A DNA stretch of 64,000 nt from an uncultured Clostridia bacterium (GTDB taxonomy: Bacteria; Bacillota; Clostridia; Christensenellales; UBA1242). The DNA lies in assembly GCA_944341445.1 (NCBI GenBank), contig CALVLZ010000010.1, positions 1 through 64,000 of the forward strand, given 5' to 3'. The first letter of the stretch is position 1, and every line of letters begins with the position of its first letter. The notes beneath the pieces were generated by a model. The model was not told the DNA's origin. It was given only the letters and a program-made list of their open reading frames with translations, and made no database searches. Below are positions 12,001-18,331 of this stretch, one piece after another. Made by a program: the position numbers and the translations under genes.

Positions 12001-13097
12001 GTTATAACATTGGCTCCATAACTGCAAAAGGAACACTTGATTATGCTGGTGGTATAGTTGGTTATAATAGTACTGGTAACAAGAGCGATGCTGGTGGTAT
12101 TAGAAGAACTTATAGTTTAGGATACATTTCAATAGAACAAGGTCACGCAGGTGCTATAGCTGGTTTCACTGGTAGACATATACCTTGGGCTGCTGGAAGA
12201 GGTTCATTATTATATTCGAACTACTTCACTTCAAGCACAGGATTTACCGAAACTAAATATGGTATTTACAAAGTAGATGTGTACGATAATGGTAACTCTT
12301 GGGCTTTTGGCACAGGAACATTTGGTTCAAAATTCCCAGTTGAGCGTTTTGAACACAAAGATGACAGTTGGTTAAAAACACAAAGTAATTTGGAAAATCA
12401 AACATTTGATTTCTCGAACGTTTGGTTATATTCAACAGCAGGCGATGGATTCAATAACAATGGTTTCCCAATGCTTATTAAAACACTTGATTATAATACT
12501 GTTACAGTTATTGTTAATGGTGAAGAGTTTGGTAAAGTTACAAATTCAAGCGGAACAACATTGAAAGGGGAGAGTTTATTCCAAACAGGAACAAACGCAG
12601 TGTTGAACTTTGTTGAATTTGATAATGGATTATTATCAAGCGTTAAAATTGATGGTGTTGAAGTTGGAACAAATAACAAATCTTACACATTTAACACAAT
12701 AACAAGTGATCATACTGTTGAAGTAACATTTGTAAGACGTGCTTATGACATAACAATTAAAGGTGTTATTGATGCGGATGAAGGTTATAGTGTTAGCGCA
12801 AACACAAGAATTAGTGCTGTTATTAAAGATGTTACAAATGGAATTAATTACTACGTAACATTAAAAAATAACGAAGAAATTTTATACAAAGAGTTAAAAC
12901 TAGGTGAATATATCATTGTGTTTAACAATCCAATGTATTACATTTCAAGCATTAAATTTAATGATGCAGGTGATTATGAACAAACAACTTCAAAATCATT
13001 CACAATGGTTGGAAATCAATCAATATTCACAATAACATTAAGAATAACTAAAAATAATGAAAAATGGATAAACAGTTCCGCTGGGAACTTAAAGTAA
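3..13097 (+). CDS. Giant secreted/surface repeat protein (GLUG and InlB-like repeats), 5' partial
   Basis: The frame is open from position 3, so the gene starts outside the window; the first GTG at 147 is not a start because coding continues upstream of it. About 4,365 residues are visible. Two repeat styles alternate. Beta-rich InlB/Listeria-Bacteroides-like modules carry G/N-W-x motifs (GWFTEENELV, GWYVNNSEVA, NWTRDNNIVS). Glycine-rich GLUG blocks (over 20 copies such as GGLVGFNEG, GGIVGINNG, GGIVGYNSTG) probably form beta-helices; several follow a G-S-G-T-x-x-D-P-Y-x-I lead-in (near nt 3600, 8080 and 10250). Composition is rich in Asn, Thr and Ile and poor in Cys. No LPXTG, SLH or transmembrane segment is seen at the C-terminus. 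Families with these repeats are usually adhesins or wall-associated proteins; that role is inference. A terminator follows directly. Confidence 0.85.
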   Translation, partial: SVTGSYNNATWETTGNVVGYYSKVVTKATTNKGSKFKNWIYNTTDFGTVNIENLGDTNKATFNGLRGTNNNTITISADYYVVYDIEGVAVIKKADGTEVSGGGTLQLKTDVEGSDITNASSEIIKDKNYTITINPIVEGDVQTRLDSIFVNGNKLIFDENGISGNYKLISTGSAYSYELSFVANEQTTGTYKFVFKEVVQITVETENVPNGENNAYAGFKVIENEEGEPVNEQTYGKSDFVFIGSTIELKAFEENFVDGNIIRYAFKNWSENVGIDNINNATISIKVDNDTAGTYVATFVKQIKVDKNVNVFSAEYNSNINNSVINETAGDIEIFVNDNEQNFANYGDTISIHPTSIQNAGGNWVFVDYFFEDESGRYMPFDIANENKKLTNLTLLEDKSISFTYDEKYENVKIYAMFIRNHSFSISSNDPNVTITLSYSHETLGSGEFTGTGEPVFAVIPENSEVIVTATINESENKIRFTKWLKDGVEFAKYSNKKLTDNSGVDITRTNISTNPNLEATIDTFNNATLNFVASKDTASSNYVIETTRVYNINVLGIETNYITSGISIAPTTGVAFAAVDTELENVDNGIVWYDENSLIRFTSNVVSGFKFASFDLDGTSFISDNAEFTINKNLETYVYFEEKYVTYEFEIVGGGRVDASANSNDGTTFGVFGELTLTAVPSENFRFDYFEHAEQYDEDFEFSNGESLNIQNITVVNKDTETNQIIIKAVFVSVHNFAAEVRAISVDGDAIENTNITITGNKNTEGNFDTGELVTITLPKNAIFDFMYWCKDGVRINSDSNFVISTNENGDAVLQMYASVETEGLYTAVVATKVLVTVVVEDSEAAELTIVRFNPVLNTNESFTFNETTSVEVYASYEISLNAIENENYKFAGWFTEENELVSIEAFYNLTLENDATYIAKFAKALPVQFEIIPADGGKVQVESDIDPHSEGMYYVGTKLTVTVTDNAGYEFDNAKHQSSETEYNERVFEFVVDENTYGIYLVNFVKLYTINLSAKPSVVDATFVVEKMNEAGVWENISNDGTSYVLRDGTNVRITAVNNSGETYSFKGWYVNNSEVATTEAYEFVINQDANLVAQYSVDSNTVVINGLGSVISNGIEYSEQINEVPVPENVDRFSFTITPGKYSTLANVVVVDAEGKDVTFDLTQGVYSIDLSVGTVTITVNFLTETWAMFGEEMQGSGTPLDPYLISKPEHLGYLANILSATSLQTNPTAGKYYKLTSNISLQGKWWVGIGTIQNPFLGIFDGDEYTIDGVEIYFRKGLIQSKINSEFYDNSLAGFFAYVGNSKNTARIVNLRINGTAIVESTKNNVSYYGGLVAKASGNVAISNCYVNQTFEITQSQEASSEFMFGGIVGNGANADVTVSNSFANINLEAISNATKVYVSGIANNVTEINLSTAILNGKLSVFSNLSTNVEIMGVGNVTRNITLSTASTTFEVSRIAGTNTKDTNLVFEGIGNFANESGLINEVFASSLLSVTGDKTQLTTTIHGITKQTAENVSGKLFNAFYSSNLLNVESGSVGEKLSQTNLMQKANDFMWVTTDSKFTVPVAKNIVYNLNNAYFENENSVAPAIYNNKYQITNISNIIWLAKNTWAVDYAILLNDIDADGAWWLEFNIPSGKTFDASGYAIKNVYIKANKQNNGFVATNNGTIKNINLSMQNENITIFVMENSSVENVGGVVGRNSETGTVQYSSVIANIYNFAVADYKNISLGGLVGFNEGTILRNNICKFYEVMDINTYFGTAYQNSENVLINSKYNYIIGGVAGTNSSTIAIKEVASAVTANSNPNTSIIGGIVGAANAGTIINDSYVDEFVTANVGTIDNPKAGIVGNVLGSTSIYNTYIQADSGISNNNSYVAIVGKNSTNANIQRSYISNAGTITVDKVVNGELVDYTYLQNRDNFVDWNNFDEIWTLNGIIGTDGPDLLRAGNVHEIVVSIQGNGSVTPANNGIIYVKHNDTLNLNFVADKDWLLSSVTYNNELINVVNGSYLIPNVLTDGELNVVFKPETVTIGVEFNIPEYASAVLDSPNGIYEIGDNATITITTQNNYLINNIVLNGESILENSVYTITTENNTTTISFVVSKETAGTYVVELIKTQEITATIKSDSLGVVNGSVTIKGTQFNNVENTYVDGTEIVLEINCNEHYLVKDLYLNGNLISKDNTNYTFGLSSNAGTLSTIRFIVNDVTSGDYEIELKVEKLSANILKNLGISITYNNQQFTNEDGYTFDITYDYGSDVVLNIELHEYFELSTIKINNVEQSVSSVVNGELTISTNNLEELNIIIFSKAKRWDENTSVFVTGDESLGIQTIGGKNYDGLTKETAYQIGTPFHLARVAYLTNTKASYTIDGQTYYYANAFYNITQDIDLSGRVWVPIGAQDDVYGDITDHGEDIYFGGSMFSTSNAKIKNMFIASTTSILRTSYYTTNVIGLFGHINNANSNISAIENITIDNPIMMVDSLDHHSVEGGFVAGYASNVFINNVNVINPVVYNYRQEDFWIAGFINYAYGGTINNSSVQNLKIYDYSTNNYENEYSGFTNANICNVSNSYVTISGIISNNEYVESNLTGLFGFNLGTIENVFVRIDNTSNIRKENKVAIAKQYVISKLQNVYAIANGVSLFGDTNLKVFSQANVSALTTANIKENFVGFDFDNIWSMGSKNPELKTLQNYVNQSSFASGSGTEEDPYIISSADEFNFFKNQINANNTQYNSSNVYFKLNADINLSGFKFEPIGTEANPFVANLDGNNYEIIGVNIVSAVGKNVGLFGVVGGSISNLKVSGYIIGYENVGLIGKTINANIANVQSMLNISAVKNVGGVVGYSQNTTLKNIYYFGSLTTPVGYNVGGVIGNMEGGSLDGAYIEHNSSIASSLDFVKYESTGYGNKDFTFEETFNYLTIGGAIGLANGANILNVGVNAELNAINAGGIVGQMKNSTLNYAYIYGLQYNLSSMLASMLRLEIKDNIYYFAFNMDATSSANNVIYANDKMNVGSTGSTISYIDAIKESGAVVQSSGYASVALQQKSTYSGWDFEFVWAMYSPAGVTPVLIMFNSNPIYIEIIGEGTVETDYGTISNGKIYVLVGNDITFNITAKSNYHISVLKVDETSDAVGKNVVNMQKTLTNVVSEHKLYVEFEPDKFEISMNVEPQITSINMSGANTYLYGEVVNLMWSNFGTYRFEGIYKDGELLDTTNTEVYTLEQSDNAIRLTFTAGSLTEGNYVAKFVKQYKVTIATNDESYGSVSTTAFAGMEGYVDENTVINLTATPNVGFEFVNWTRDNNIVSTLQNFAIVVDGDMSLLATFKIKQYTITINGANNSSFEVLSETVNNNNSKQVIVNHGGSLNIKVTANETYKVNQITSINKPAETQEVITGTINEKYVEYSNIVGNFEVNIFVNRETWEDHASASLKGSGTQNDPYLITSGEDFGYFTKQMNTVPNYSENKYFLVANDIDLNNYYFNTAGDVTNEQFMFKGYFNGGNRNIANMHLDCNNTLNGMFSANLGTINNLTITNADVHVSLNTTTAGIVAGRNNGSIRFVNISGSVLNGANKLGGIVGINNGTISNSNTQVIFDATERSSYIGGISAENNGTIINAYSQSEINNADIAGGIVANNLSTVTNCFNNGSIENCGTAGGIAGRTTTNITNCYNTGEISGTKSAGIVYELANNSTVSNTYNLSIISNGAIYGTSSNNSSVNNYAIIGNNAQNGVTILTDEQMKQKDSFVGFNFNYPWVIDAENNEGYPMLRESVFSDYWINYATEITPNSQGVYEISTPEQLAWVAKQTNSVAGFTNGKTFKVVNDINLLGKYFTPIGNITNKFNGIFDGGSFTINYLTINEVSFGDNGLGLFGYTDTASQIKNITIENIYLNDAGRYTGSAVGYNNGIVESIKVKSGYIQNTLQLNNNDLWSGIGGIVGVNESNGRISYSYNYANIYGKSYVGGIAAYNSNTNNLINECYNAGDLVIENGWEIGGIVAVNRGGLAATTDDDFNNKGVIDCYNIGSITAKGTLDYAGGIVGYNSTGNKSDAGGIRRTYSLGYISIEQGHAGAIAGFTGRHIPWAAGRGSLLYSNYFTSSTGFTETKYGIYKVDVYDNGNSWAFGTGTFGSKFPVERFEHKDDSWLKTQSNLENQTFDFSNVWLYSTAGDGFNNNGFPMLIKTLDYNTVTVIVNGEEFGKVTNSSGTTLKGESLFQTGTNAVLNFVEFDNGLLSSVKIDGVEVGTNNKSYTFNTITSDHTVEVTFVRRAYDITIKGVIDADEGYSVSANTRISAVIKDVTNGINYYVTLKNNEEILYKELKLGEYIIVFNNPMYYISSIKFNDAGDYEQTTSKSFTMVGNQSIFTITLRITKNNEKWINSSAGNLK

Positions 13098-13114
13098 ATC
13101 ATTAATAAACATAT

Positions 13115-13157
13115 AAAAAGGCTTAAAAATCTCAAACATTGTTTGAGAAGCCTTTTT
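13115..13157 (+). terminator. Terminator of the giant repeat gene
   Basis: A long hairpin pairs AAAAAGGCTT with AAGCCTTTTT around an inner CTCAAAC/GTTTGAG stem, followed by a T-rich tail. It begins 18 bases after the stop codon. Confidence 0.85.
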
Positions 13158-13281
13158 ATTTTCTTTTTTACTTTTATTTAATTTAAATCAATTATTTTTA
13201 GCAAAATTTTACTATTTGTTTTATTTTTAAAACACTTGTTAATTAATTTTATTTTAGTTTAGATTGTGTATTATAATTTAT

Positions 13282-13316
13282 AAAAAAGTGCCGAACTAAA
13301 GGCACTTTTTATTTTT
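13282..13316 (+). terminator. Second, orphan terminator-like hairpin
   Basis: AAAAAGTGCC pairs with GGCACTTTTT around a GAACTAAA loop and is followed by a T-run. It lies ~125 bases after the first terminator with no gene between. The A-run on its left side means it could also stop minus-strand transcription. Confidence 0.75.
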
Positions 13317-13345
13317 TAAAATTAATTTAATTTATATTAAATATT

Positions 13346-13373
13346 TTGTTAAAATTGTGTTGTATGATATAAT
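13346..13373 (+). promoter_or_regulatory. Promoter of smc (sigma-A type)
   Basis: TTGTTA and TATAAT are separated by 16 bases, and the -10 carries a TGA extension (TGATATAAT). It lies 31 bases upstream of the TTG start, after the preceding terminator. Confidence 0.75.
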
Positions 13374-13404
13374 TAAACTAGTATATTTGTGTTGGAGGCA
13401 TATT

Positions 13405-16400
13405 TTGAATTTTAAGCAAATACAAATAGTTGGGTTTAAAAGTTTTGCAGACCCTGTTAAAATTGAATTTCAAGAAGGTATAACTGCAATTGTTGGACCT
13501 AATGGATGTGGAAAAAGTAATGTTGCAGATGCAATAAGATGGGTATTGGGTGAACAAAGCAGCAAAATGCTTCGTGGAACTTGTATGCAAGATGTTATTT
13601 TTAAAGGAACAGAAAAACGCAAAAGCTTAAGTTTTTGTGAGGTTTCTTTATGCTTTGATAACAGTAATAAAATATTTAATTGTGATTATGATGAAATTGT
13701 TATAACTCGTAAATTGTATAGAAGCGGTGAAAGCGAATATATGCTTAATAACACATCTTGCAGATTAAGAGATATAACAGATTTATTGCACGATTCTGGT
13801 TTAGGTAAAAGTGGTTATTCAATCATTGGACAAGGTAAAGTTGAAGAAATAATTAATAGTAAGCCAGAAGATAGACGTGTTATTTTTGAAGACGCCGCAG
13901 GAATTTCTAAGTTTAAGTATAAAAAGGTTGAAGCAGAAAGAAAACTTGAAAGAACACAGGAAAATTTAGTTAGAATAACTGATATTGTAAGTGAAATTGA
14001 AAGACAATTAAAACCTTTAAAACATCAAGCAGAAACTGCAAAAAAATACTTAGAACTTAAAGAAAAATTAAAAAGTTTAGAAGTTAACGAATATATTTAT
14101 CAATATGATTATGCCGCTGTTAATAAAGCCGAAATTGAAAGCAAAATAAATGCAATTTTAGAAGAATTGGGCTATAGACAAAACGAATTAACAAAAGTTA
14201 ATGAAGATTATAATAATATATTTAACGAAATTAACAATATTGATAATAAAATTTCAGAAGTTCGTGATGAGGTTTTAAAATATACCGTTGCACTTGAAAA
14301 ACAAGCAGGTGAAAGCAACTTAATAAAAGAAAAATTGCGTTTTAGTGAAAATGAAGATAAACGTTTATACGCAGAATTGAATAGATTAAATTCCGAAAGT
14401 TTGCTTTTAACAGAAGAATTAACAAATAAACAAAATTTAAAGCATGAAAAAACTAATTTGTTAGACAATGCTAATAATAACGTTAAAAATTTAGAAGTTG
14501 AATTTAAAAGTATTGATGATGAAGTTAGATTAAGCGAAAATGAAGCACAAGAAACACAACGCAAAATGTTTAAAGCGTTGGAAGAGTTGGGTGATGTTAA
14601 AGCACAAATTAGCGCATTAGAAGCCGAAAAACAAACTTATCAAAACCAAATTTTATCTTTAAAAGATTCTTTAAAAGAAATTGTTGAAAAGTGTGAACAA
14701 AGCAAAAATTCATTAAACGAAAGCAATGTTCAATTAAACAAATTTGCAGAAGAAAAAAATAGTTACAAAAATTTGTTAGATGGTTACATTTCAAACCAAA
14801 ACGAAAAATTAAACAATTTAAAAAATATTGAAGAAAAAGTTAACGTAACTTCAACAAACATAATAAGTATGCAACATCGTAAAAAAATGTTGGAAGATAT
14901 GCAAAAAGAATACGAAGGTTATGTTGGAAGCGTAAAAAGATTGTTAACTGATGCAGAACATAACGCAAATTTAAAAAATAAAGTTGTTGGTGTTGTTGCA
15001 TCAATTATTAAAGTTCCAAATAAATTTGAAACTGCAATTGAAATGGCGCTTGGAAATGCTTTGCAAAATATAATCACAGAAAATGATAATGATGCAAAGG
15101 AATTAGTTAACTATTTAAAAATAAAAGAATATGGAAGAGCAACATTTTTGCCAATTAAAAGTATAAAACCAAGATATTTTGATAATTCTTTAAGATACTT
15201 ATTAAAAGAAAATGGTTGTTTGGGTGTTGCTAGTGAAATAATTGAATATCCAAATAAAATAGAAAATGTTATTTTAAGTTTGCTTGGCACAACAGTTGTT
15301 GTTGATAACATTAACACAGCAGTATCTTTAGCAAATAAAAGCAAATATGCATTCAGAATTGTAACATTAGATGGCGATTTAATTAATCCACAAGGTAGCA
15401 TAACAGGTGGTAGTAAAAAAGCACAAGTTGCAAATTTGTTAAGCAGACAATCAAACATTGAAATGGCAGAAAAAACTTTGCAAAGTTTGTCTTCAGAGTT
15501 TGATAAATTAAAAATTGCTCAACAAGAAACAACACAAGAATTAAATGAGTTAAACAATAAAATTAAACAAATTAACGAAAATTTAAGAAATGCTGAATTA
15601 AATGAAGCAACAGAAAAAGAACGTTGTGAAAAGTTTGCTCAAATTTATAACGACTTAATTAAAGAACAAAACAAAACAGAAAGTGAAATTGCTAAATCAA
15701 AAGAAATTATTGAAGGCATTAATAAAGAACTTGTTAGAATTGGTGCAGTTCAATCTGATATTAATTCAAATAACACAACAGATATTAACACTAATAACTC
15801 TATGTTTGATAGTTTAAGACGCAGACGTGATGAGTTATTAAACAATATAACTAAGTTAAAAATTGAAATAGCAAGTTACACAAGTGAAATTTTAAGTTTA
15901 GAACAAGATATTGCAAGAATAAAATCAACATTGGAAAATAATTCTAAATTAAAAAGCGAATGTGAAATAATGCTATCAAATAATTCTAAAAAATTAAATG
16001 ATTTTAAAAACAAAATTTCAAGTGAAAACACAACTCAAGAAATTAGTGAACTATCTTCAAAACTTGCAAACGCAAATTCAGAACTAAGCAAAATTAGTGA
16101 TAACAAATTAGAACTTCAAGCAAATTTAAGAAGTTTAGAAGATAAACGTATGATATTAAATAATGAAGTTGCAAAACTTCAAGATAAAAAATATCAACAA
16201 GATTTGAATTTAACTAAAATTGATACAGATATTGAAGCGTTGCAAGAACGTGTTTGGACTGAATATGAATTAACATATAACACTGCATTGCAATATAAGC
16301 TTGAAACATTTGATGTTAAAAATGGACTTGTTGAAATTAATAAATTAAAAAGAGAAATTAACGGATTAGGAAATATTAACGTTAATGCTATTGAAGATAG

Positions 16401-16983
16401 TAAGTTATTAGAAGAACGCCATGGCAATTTATATAGTCAAGCGCAAGACTTAATTAAGGCTGAAGATGACTTAAAGAAAATTATAAAAGACTTGTCTGAC
16501 GAAATGGTGGATAGGTTTGAAACAGAGTTTAACAAAATTAATGAAAACTTTGGTTATGTGTTTAAAGAGCTATTTGGCGGTGGTAAAGCAAGATTAGAAT
16601 TAATAGACTCTGATGACCCATTGGCTGCAGGTGTTGACATTATCGCCGAACCTCCTGGCAAAAAGTTGAGTAATATAACACTTTTAAGTGGTGGCGAAAA
16701 AGCATTAACTGCAATTGCAATTTTATTTGCTATACTAAAATTAAAGCCAATGCCATTCTGTTTGTTAGATGAAATTGAAGCGGCTTTGGACGAAGCAAAC
16801 GTTGCAAGATTTGCAAAATATTTGCAAAGATACAGTAGTGAAACACAATTTATTGTTATAACACACAAAAAGCCAACAATGGAACACGCAAATGCATTGT
16901 TTGGTGTTACAATGGAAGAAAAAGGTGTAAGTAAAATTGTTTCAGTTAAATTAAGTGAAGCAGTGCAAAATATTGAACAATAA
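13405..16983 (+). CDS. smc: Chromosome segregation ATPase SMC
   Basis: This is the core ATPase of the SMC-ScpAB condensin that organises and segregates the chromosome. I chose the TTG start at 13405 because GGAGG lies 6 bases upstream and the product then begins MNFKQIQIVGFKSFADP, as SMC proteins do; the frame is open further upstream but that reading has no ribosome binding site. The product is 1,192 residues, a normal length. Walker A is GPNGCGKSN at residues 31-39. Two long coiled coils flank a hinge near residues 505-665, which ends in a GSITGGS motif. The C-terminal head has the LSGGEKAL signature and the LLDEIEAALDEAN Walker B. ftsY follows after 12 bases, as in other Firmicutes, so the two are cotranscribed. 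Confidence 0.97.
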   Translation: MNFKQIQIVGFKSFADPVKIEFQEGITAIVGPNGCGKSNVADAIRWVLGEQSSKMLRGTCMQDVIFKGTEKRKSLSFCEVSLCFDNSNKIFNCDYDEIVITRKLYRSGESEYMLNNTSCRLRDITDLLHDSGLGKSGYSIIGQGKVEEIINSKPEDRRVIFEDAAGISKFKYKKVEAERKLERTQENLVRITDIVSEIERQLKPLKHQAETAKKYLELKEKLKSLEVNEYIYQYDYAAVNKAEIESKINAILEELGYRQNELTKVNEDYNNIFNEINNIDNKISEVRDEVLKYTVALEKQAGESNLIKEKLRFSENEDKRLYAELNRLNSESLLLTEELTNKQNLKHEKTNLLDNANNNVKNLEVEFKSIDDEVRLSENEAQETQRKMFKALEELGDVKAQISALEAEKQTYQNQILSLKDSLKEIVEKCEQSKNSLNESNVQLNKFAEEKNSYKNLLDGYISNQNEKLNNLKNIEEKVNVTSTNIISMQHRKKMLEDMQKEYEGYVGSVKRLLTDAEHNANLKNKVVGVVASIIKVPNKFETAIEMALGNALQNIITENDNDAKELVNYLKIKEYGRATFLPIKSIKPRYFDNSLRYLLKENGCLGVASEIIEYPNKIENVILSLLGTTVVVDNINTAVSLANKSKYAFRIVTLDGDLINPQGSITGGSKKAQVANLLSRQSNIEMAEKTLQSLSSEFDKLKIAQQETTQELNELNNKIKQINENLRNAELNEATEKERCEKFAQIYNDLIKEQNKTESEIAKSKEIIEGINKELVRIGAVQSDINSNNTTDINTNNSMFDSLRRRRDELLNNITKLKIEIASYTSEILSLEQDIARIKSTLENNSKLKSECEIMLSNNSKKLNDFKNKISSENTTQEISELSSKLANANSELSKISDNKLELQANLRSLEDKRMILNNEVAKLQDKKYQQDLNLTKIDTDIEALQERVWTEYELTYNTALQYKLETFDVKNGLVEINKLKREINGLGNINVNAIEDSKLLEERHGNLYSQAQDLIKAEDDLKKIIKDLSDEMVDRFETEFNKINENFGYVFKELFGGGKARLELIDSDDPLAAGVDIIAEPPGKKLSNITLLSGGEKALTAIAILFAILKLKPMPFCLLDEIEAALDEANVARFAKYLQRYSSETQFIVITHKKPTMEHANALFGVTMEEKGVSKIVSVKLSEAVQNIEQ

Positions 16984-16995
16984 AAAGGAAATTTT

Positions 16996-17883
16996 ATGGG
17001 ATTTTTTTCAAAAATATTTCAAGGTTTAAAGAAAACTAAAGATGCAATCGCAAACAAACTTAACGCAATTTTTGTTGGCGAATTGAATGATGAGTTTTAT
17101 GAAGATTTGGAATATGTTTTAATATCAAGCGATATTGGAGCATCTGCAACAGAAGAAATTATTGAAGAAGTTAAAAAAGTTGCCAAAAAACAAAAAATTA
17201 AAACTTCTGAAGATTTAAACAAAGCATTAAGACAAATAATGGCTAATATGTTAACAATAGATGATGAAGAAATTGAATATCCAACATTAATTTCTTTTGT
17301 TGGAGTTAACGGAGTTGGTAAAACAACTGCAATTGGAAGAATTGCAAATAAATTTAAAAAAGATGGAAAATCTGTTTTAATGATTGCGGGTGATACTTTT
17401 AGAGCAGCTGCATCCGATCAGTTAACAGAATGGAGTTTAAGGTCAAAATCTAGAATTGTTAAATACACTGAAGGTGCAGACCCTGGTGCCGTTGTGTATG
17501 ATGGTATTAAAAGTGCACTAGCAAAAAAAGATGACGTTGTATTGGTTGATACTGCTGGTCGTTTGCATAACAAATCTAACTTAATGGAAGAATTGAAAAA
17601 AATCGAAAAAATAATAAATAGAGAATGGGAATACCAACATAAAAATTATCTAGTTATTGATGCAACAACAGGTCAAAATGCACTTTCACAAGTTAAAATG
17701 TTTAACGAATGCGTTGGCATAGATGGTATTGTTTTAACAAAACTAGATGGAACCGCAAAAGGTGGAATTGTTTTTGCTATTGCAAAAGAATTTGGAATCC
17801 CTGTTAAATACGTTGGCGTTGGCGAAGGTGTTGATGATATTGAAGACTTTAACGCAGAAGAATTTGTTAACGGAATAATATAA
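16996..17883 (+). CDS. ftsY: Signal recognition particle receptor FtsY
   Basis: This membrane-associated SRP GTPase pairs with Ffh to deliver nascent membrane proteins to the translocon. The 295 residues form only an N domain (about 1-90) and a G domain: Walker A GVNGVGKTT at 103-111, DTAGRLHNK, and TKLDGTAKGG. The long acidic A domain of enterobacterial FtsY is missing, as is common in Firmicutes. An amphipathic N-terminus (MGFFSKIFQGLKKTK) could bind the membrane. An AAGGA site precedes the ATG. It ends the smc-ftsY transcript at a clear terminator. Confidence 0.97.
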   Translation: MGFFSKIFQGLKKTKDAIANKLNAIFVGELNDEFYEDLEYVLISSDIGASATEEIIEEVKKVAKKQKIKTSEDLNKALRQIMANMLTIDDEEIEYPTLISFVGVNGVGKTTAIGRIANKFKKDGKSVLMIAGDTFRAAASDQLTEWSLRSKSRIVKYTEGADPGAVVYDGIKSALAKKDDVVLVDTAGRLHNKSNLMEELKKIEKIINREWEYQHKNYLVIDATTGQNALSQVKMFNECVGIDGIVLTKLDGTAKGGIVFAIAKEFGIPVKYVGVGEGVDDIEDFNAEEFVNGII

Positions 17884-17917
17884 AAATAAGCATACGCAAG
17901 TATGCTTTTTATTTTTT
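17884..17917 (+). terminator. Terminator after ftsY
   Basis: AAGCATAC pairs with GTATGCTT around a GCAA tetraloop (17888-17907), followed by a T-rich run. Confidence 0.88.
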
Positions 17918-17937
17918 AAAGTTATAATAAAAAAGTG

Positions 17938-17966
17938 TTGACTTGTGTTAATATATTTGATATTAT
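17938..17966 (+). promoter_or_regulatory. Promoter of the ylxM-ffh-rpsP-khpA operon
   Basis: TTGACT and TATTAT are spaced by 17 bases with a TGA extension of the -10. It sits between the ftsY terminator and the ylxM ribosome binding site. Confidence 0.85.
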
Positions 17967-18002
17967 TTATGTAAAGTTATTTAGCTTTACAAGGAGATTA
18001 AA

Positions 18003-18329
18003 GTGGAAATTAAAAAATCTCTACAATTAGGTTCTCTGTTGCAAATTTATGGTAATTTGTTAACAGAAAAACAACGTAAAATTGCAGAAGAATATTTTTA
18101 TTTTGATATTTCTTTAAGTGAAATAGCTGTTAACAACGGAATAACAAGGCAAGGTGTTAACGATGTTGTTAAAAAAGTTTCTAATTTATTATTGGAATAT
18201 GAAAACAAACTTGGCATTTTAGAAAAAAACAGATATGTAAAAAATAAATTACAACAAGTTTTAAATTCTAATAATATTGAAAGTAACAAAACATTAATAA
18301 ATAAAATAATAGAAGGTTTGGAGGTTTAA
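18003..18329 (+). CDS. ylxM: YlxM/p13-family helix-turn-helix protein
   Basis: A 108-residue protein of the UPF0122 (YlxM) family, almost always encoded next to ffh and thought to modulate the SRP pathway. It starts with GTG behind an AAGGAGA site. A sigma-70 region-4-like helix-turn-helix is visible around residues 35-60 (LSEIAVNNGITRQGVNDVV). The stop is 2 bases from the ffh start, so translation is probably coupled. The exact biochemical role of the family is not settled. Confidence 0.9.
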   Translation: MEIKKSLQLGSLLQIYGNLLTEKQRKIAEEYFYFDISLSEIAVNNGITRQGVNDVVKKVSNLLLEYENKLGILEKNRYVKNKLQQVLNSNNIESNKTLINKIIEGLEV

Positions 18330-18331
18330 AT

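Larger units (their letters stand above)
13098..13404 (+). other. Intergenic region between the giant gene and smc
   Basis: This ~300-base AT-rich gap holds two separate intrinsic terminator hairpins (13115-13157 and 13282-13316), a TATAAT hexamer at 13272-13277 just ahead of the second hairpin, and the smc promoter (13346-13373). No ORF with a ribosome binding site is visible. The genes often found upstream of smc in Firmicutes (rnc, acpP) are absent here. Confidence 0.7.

Noticed and set aside
3-13097. CRISPR or DNA tandem-repeat array in the giant gene
   Set aside because: The repetition is at the protein level with diverged codons; there are no identical short repeats with regular spacers.
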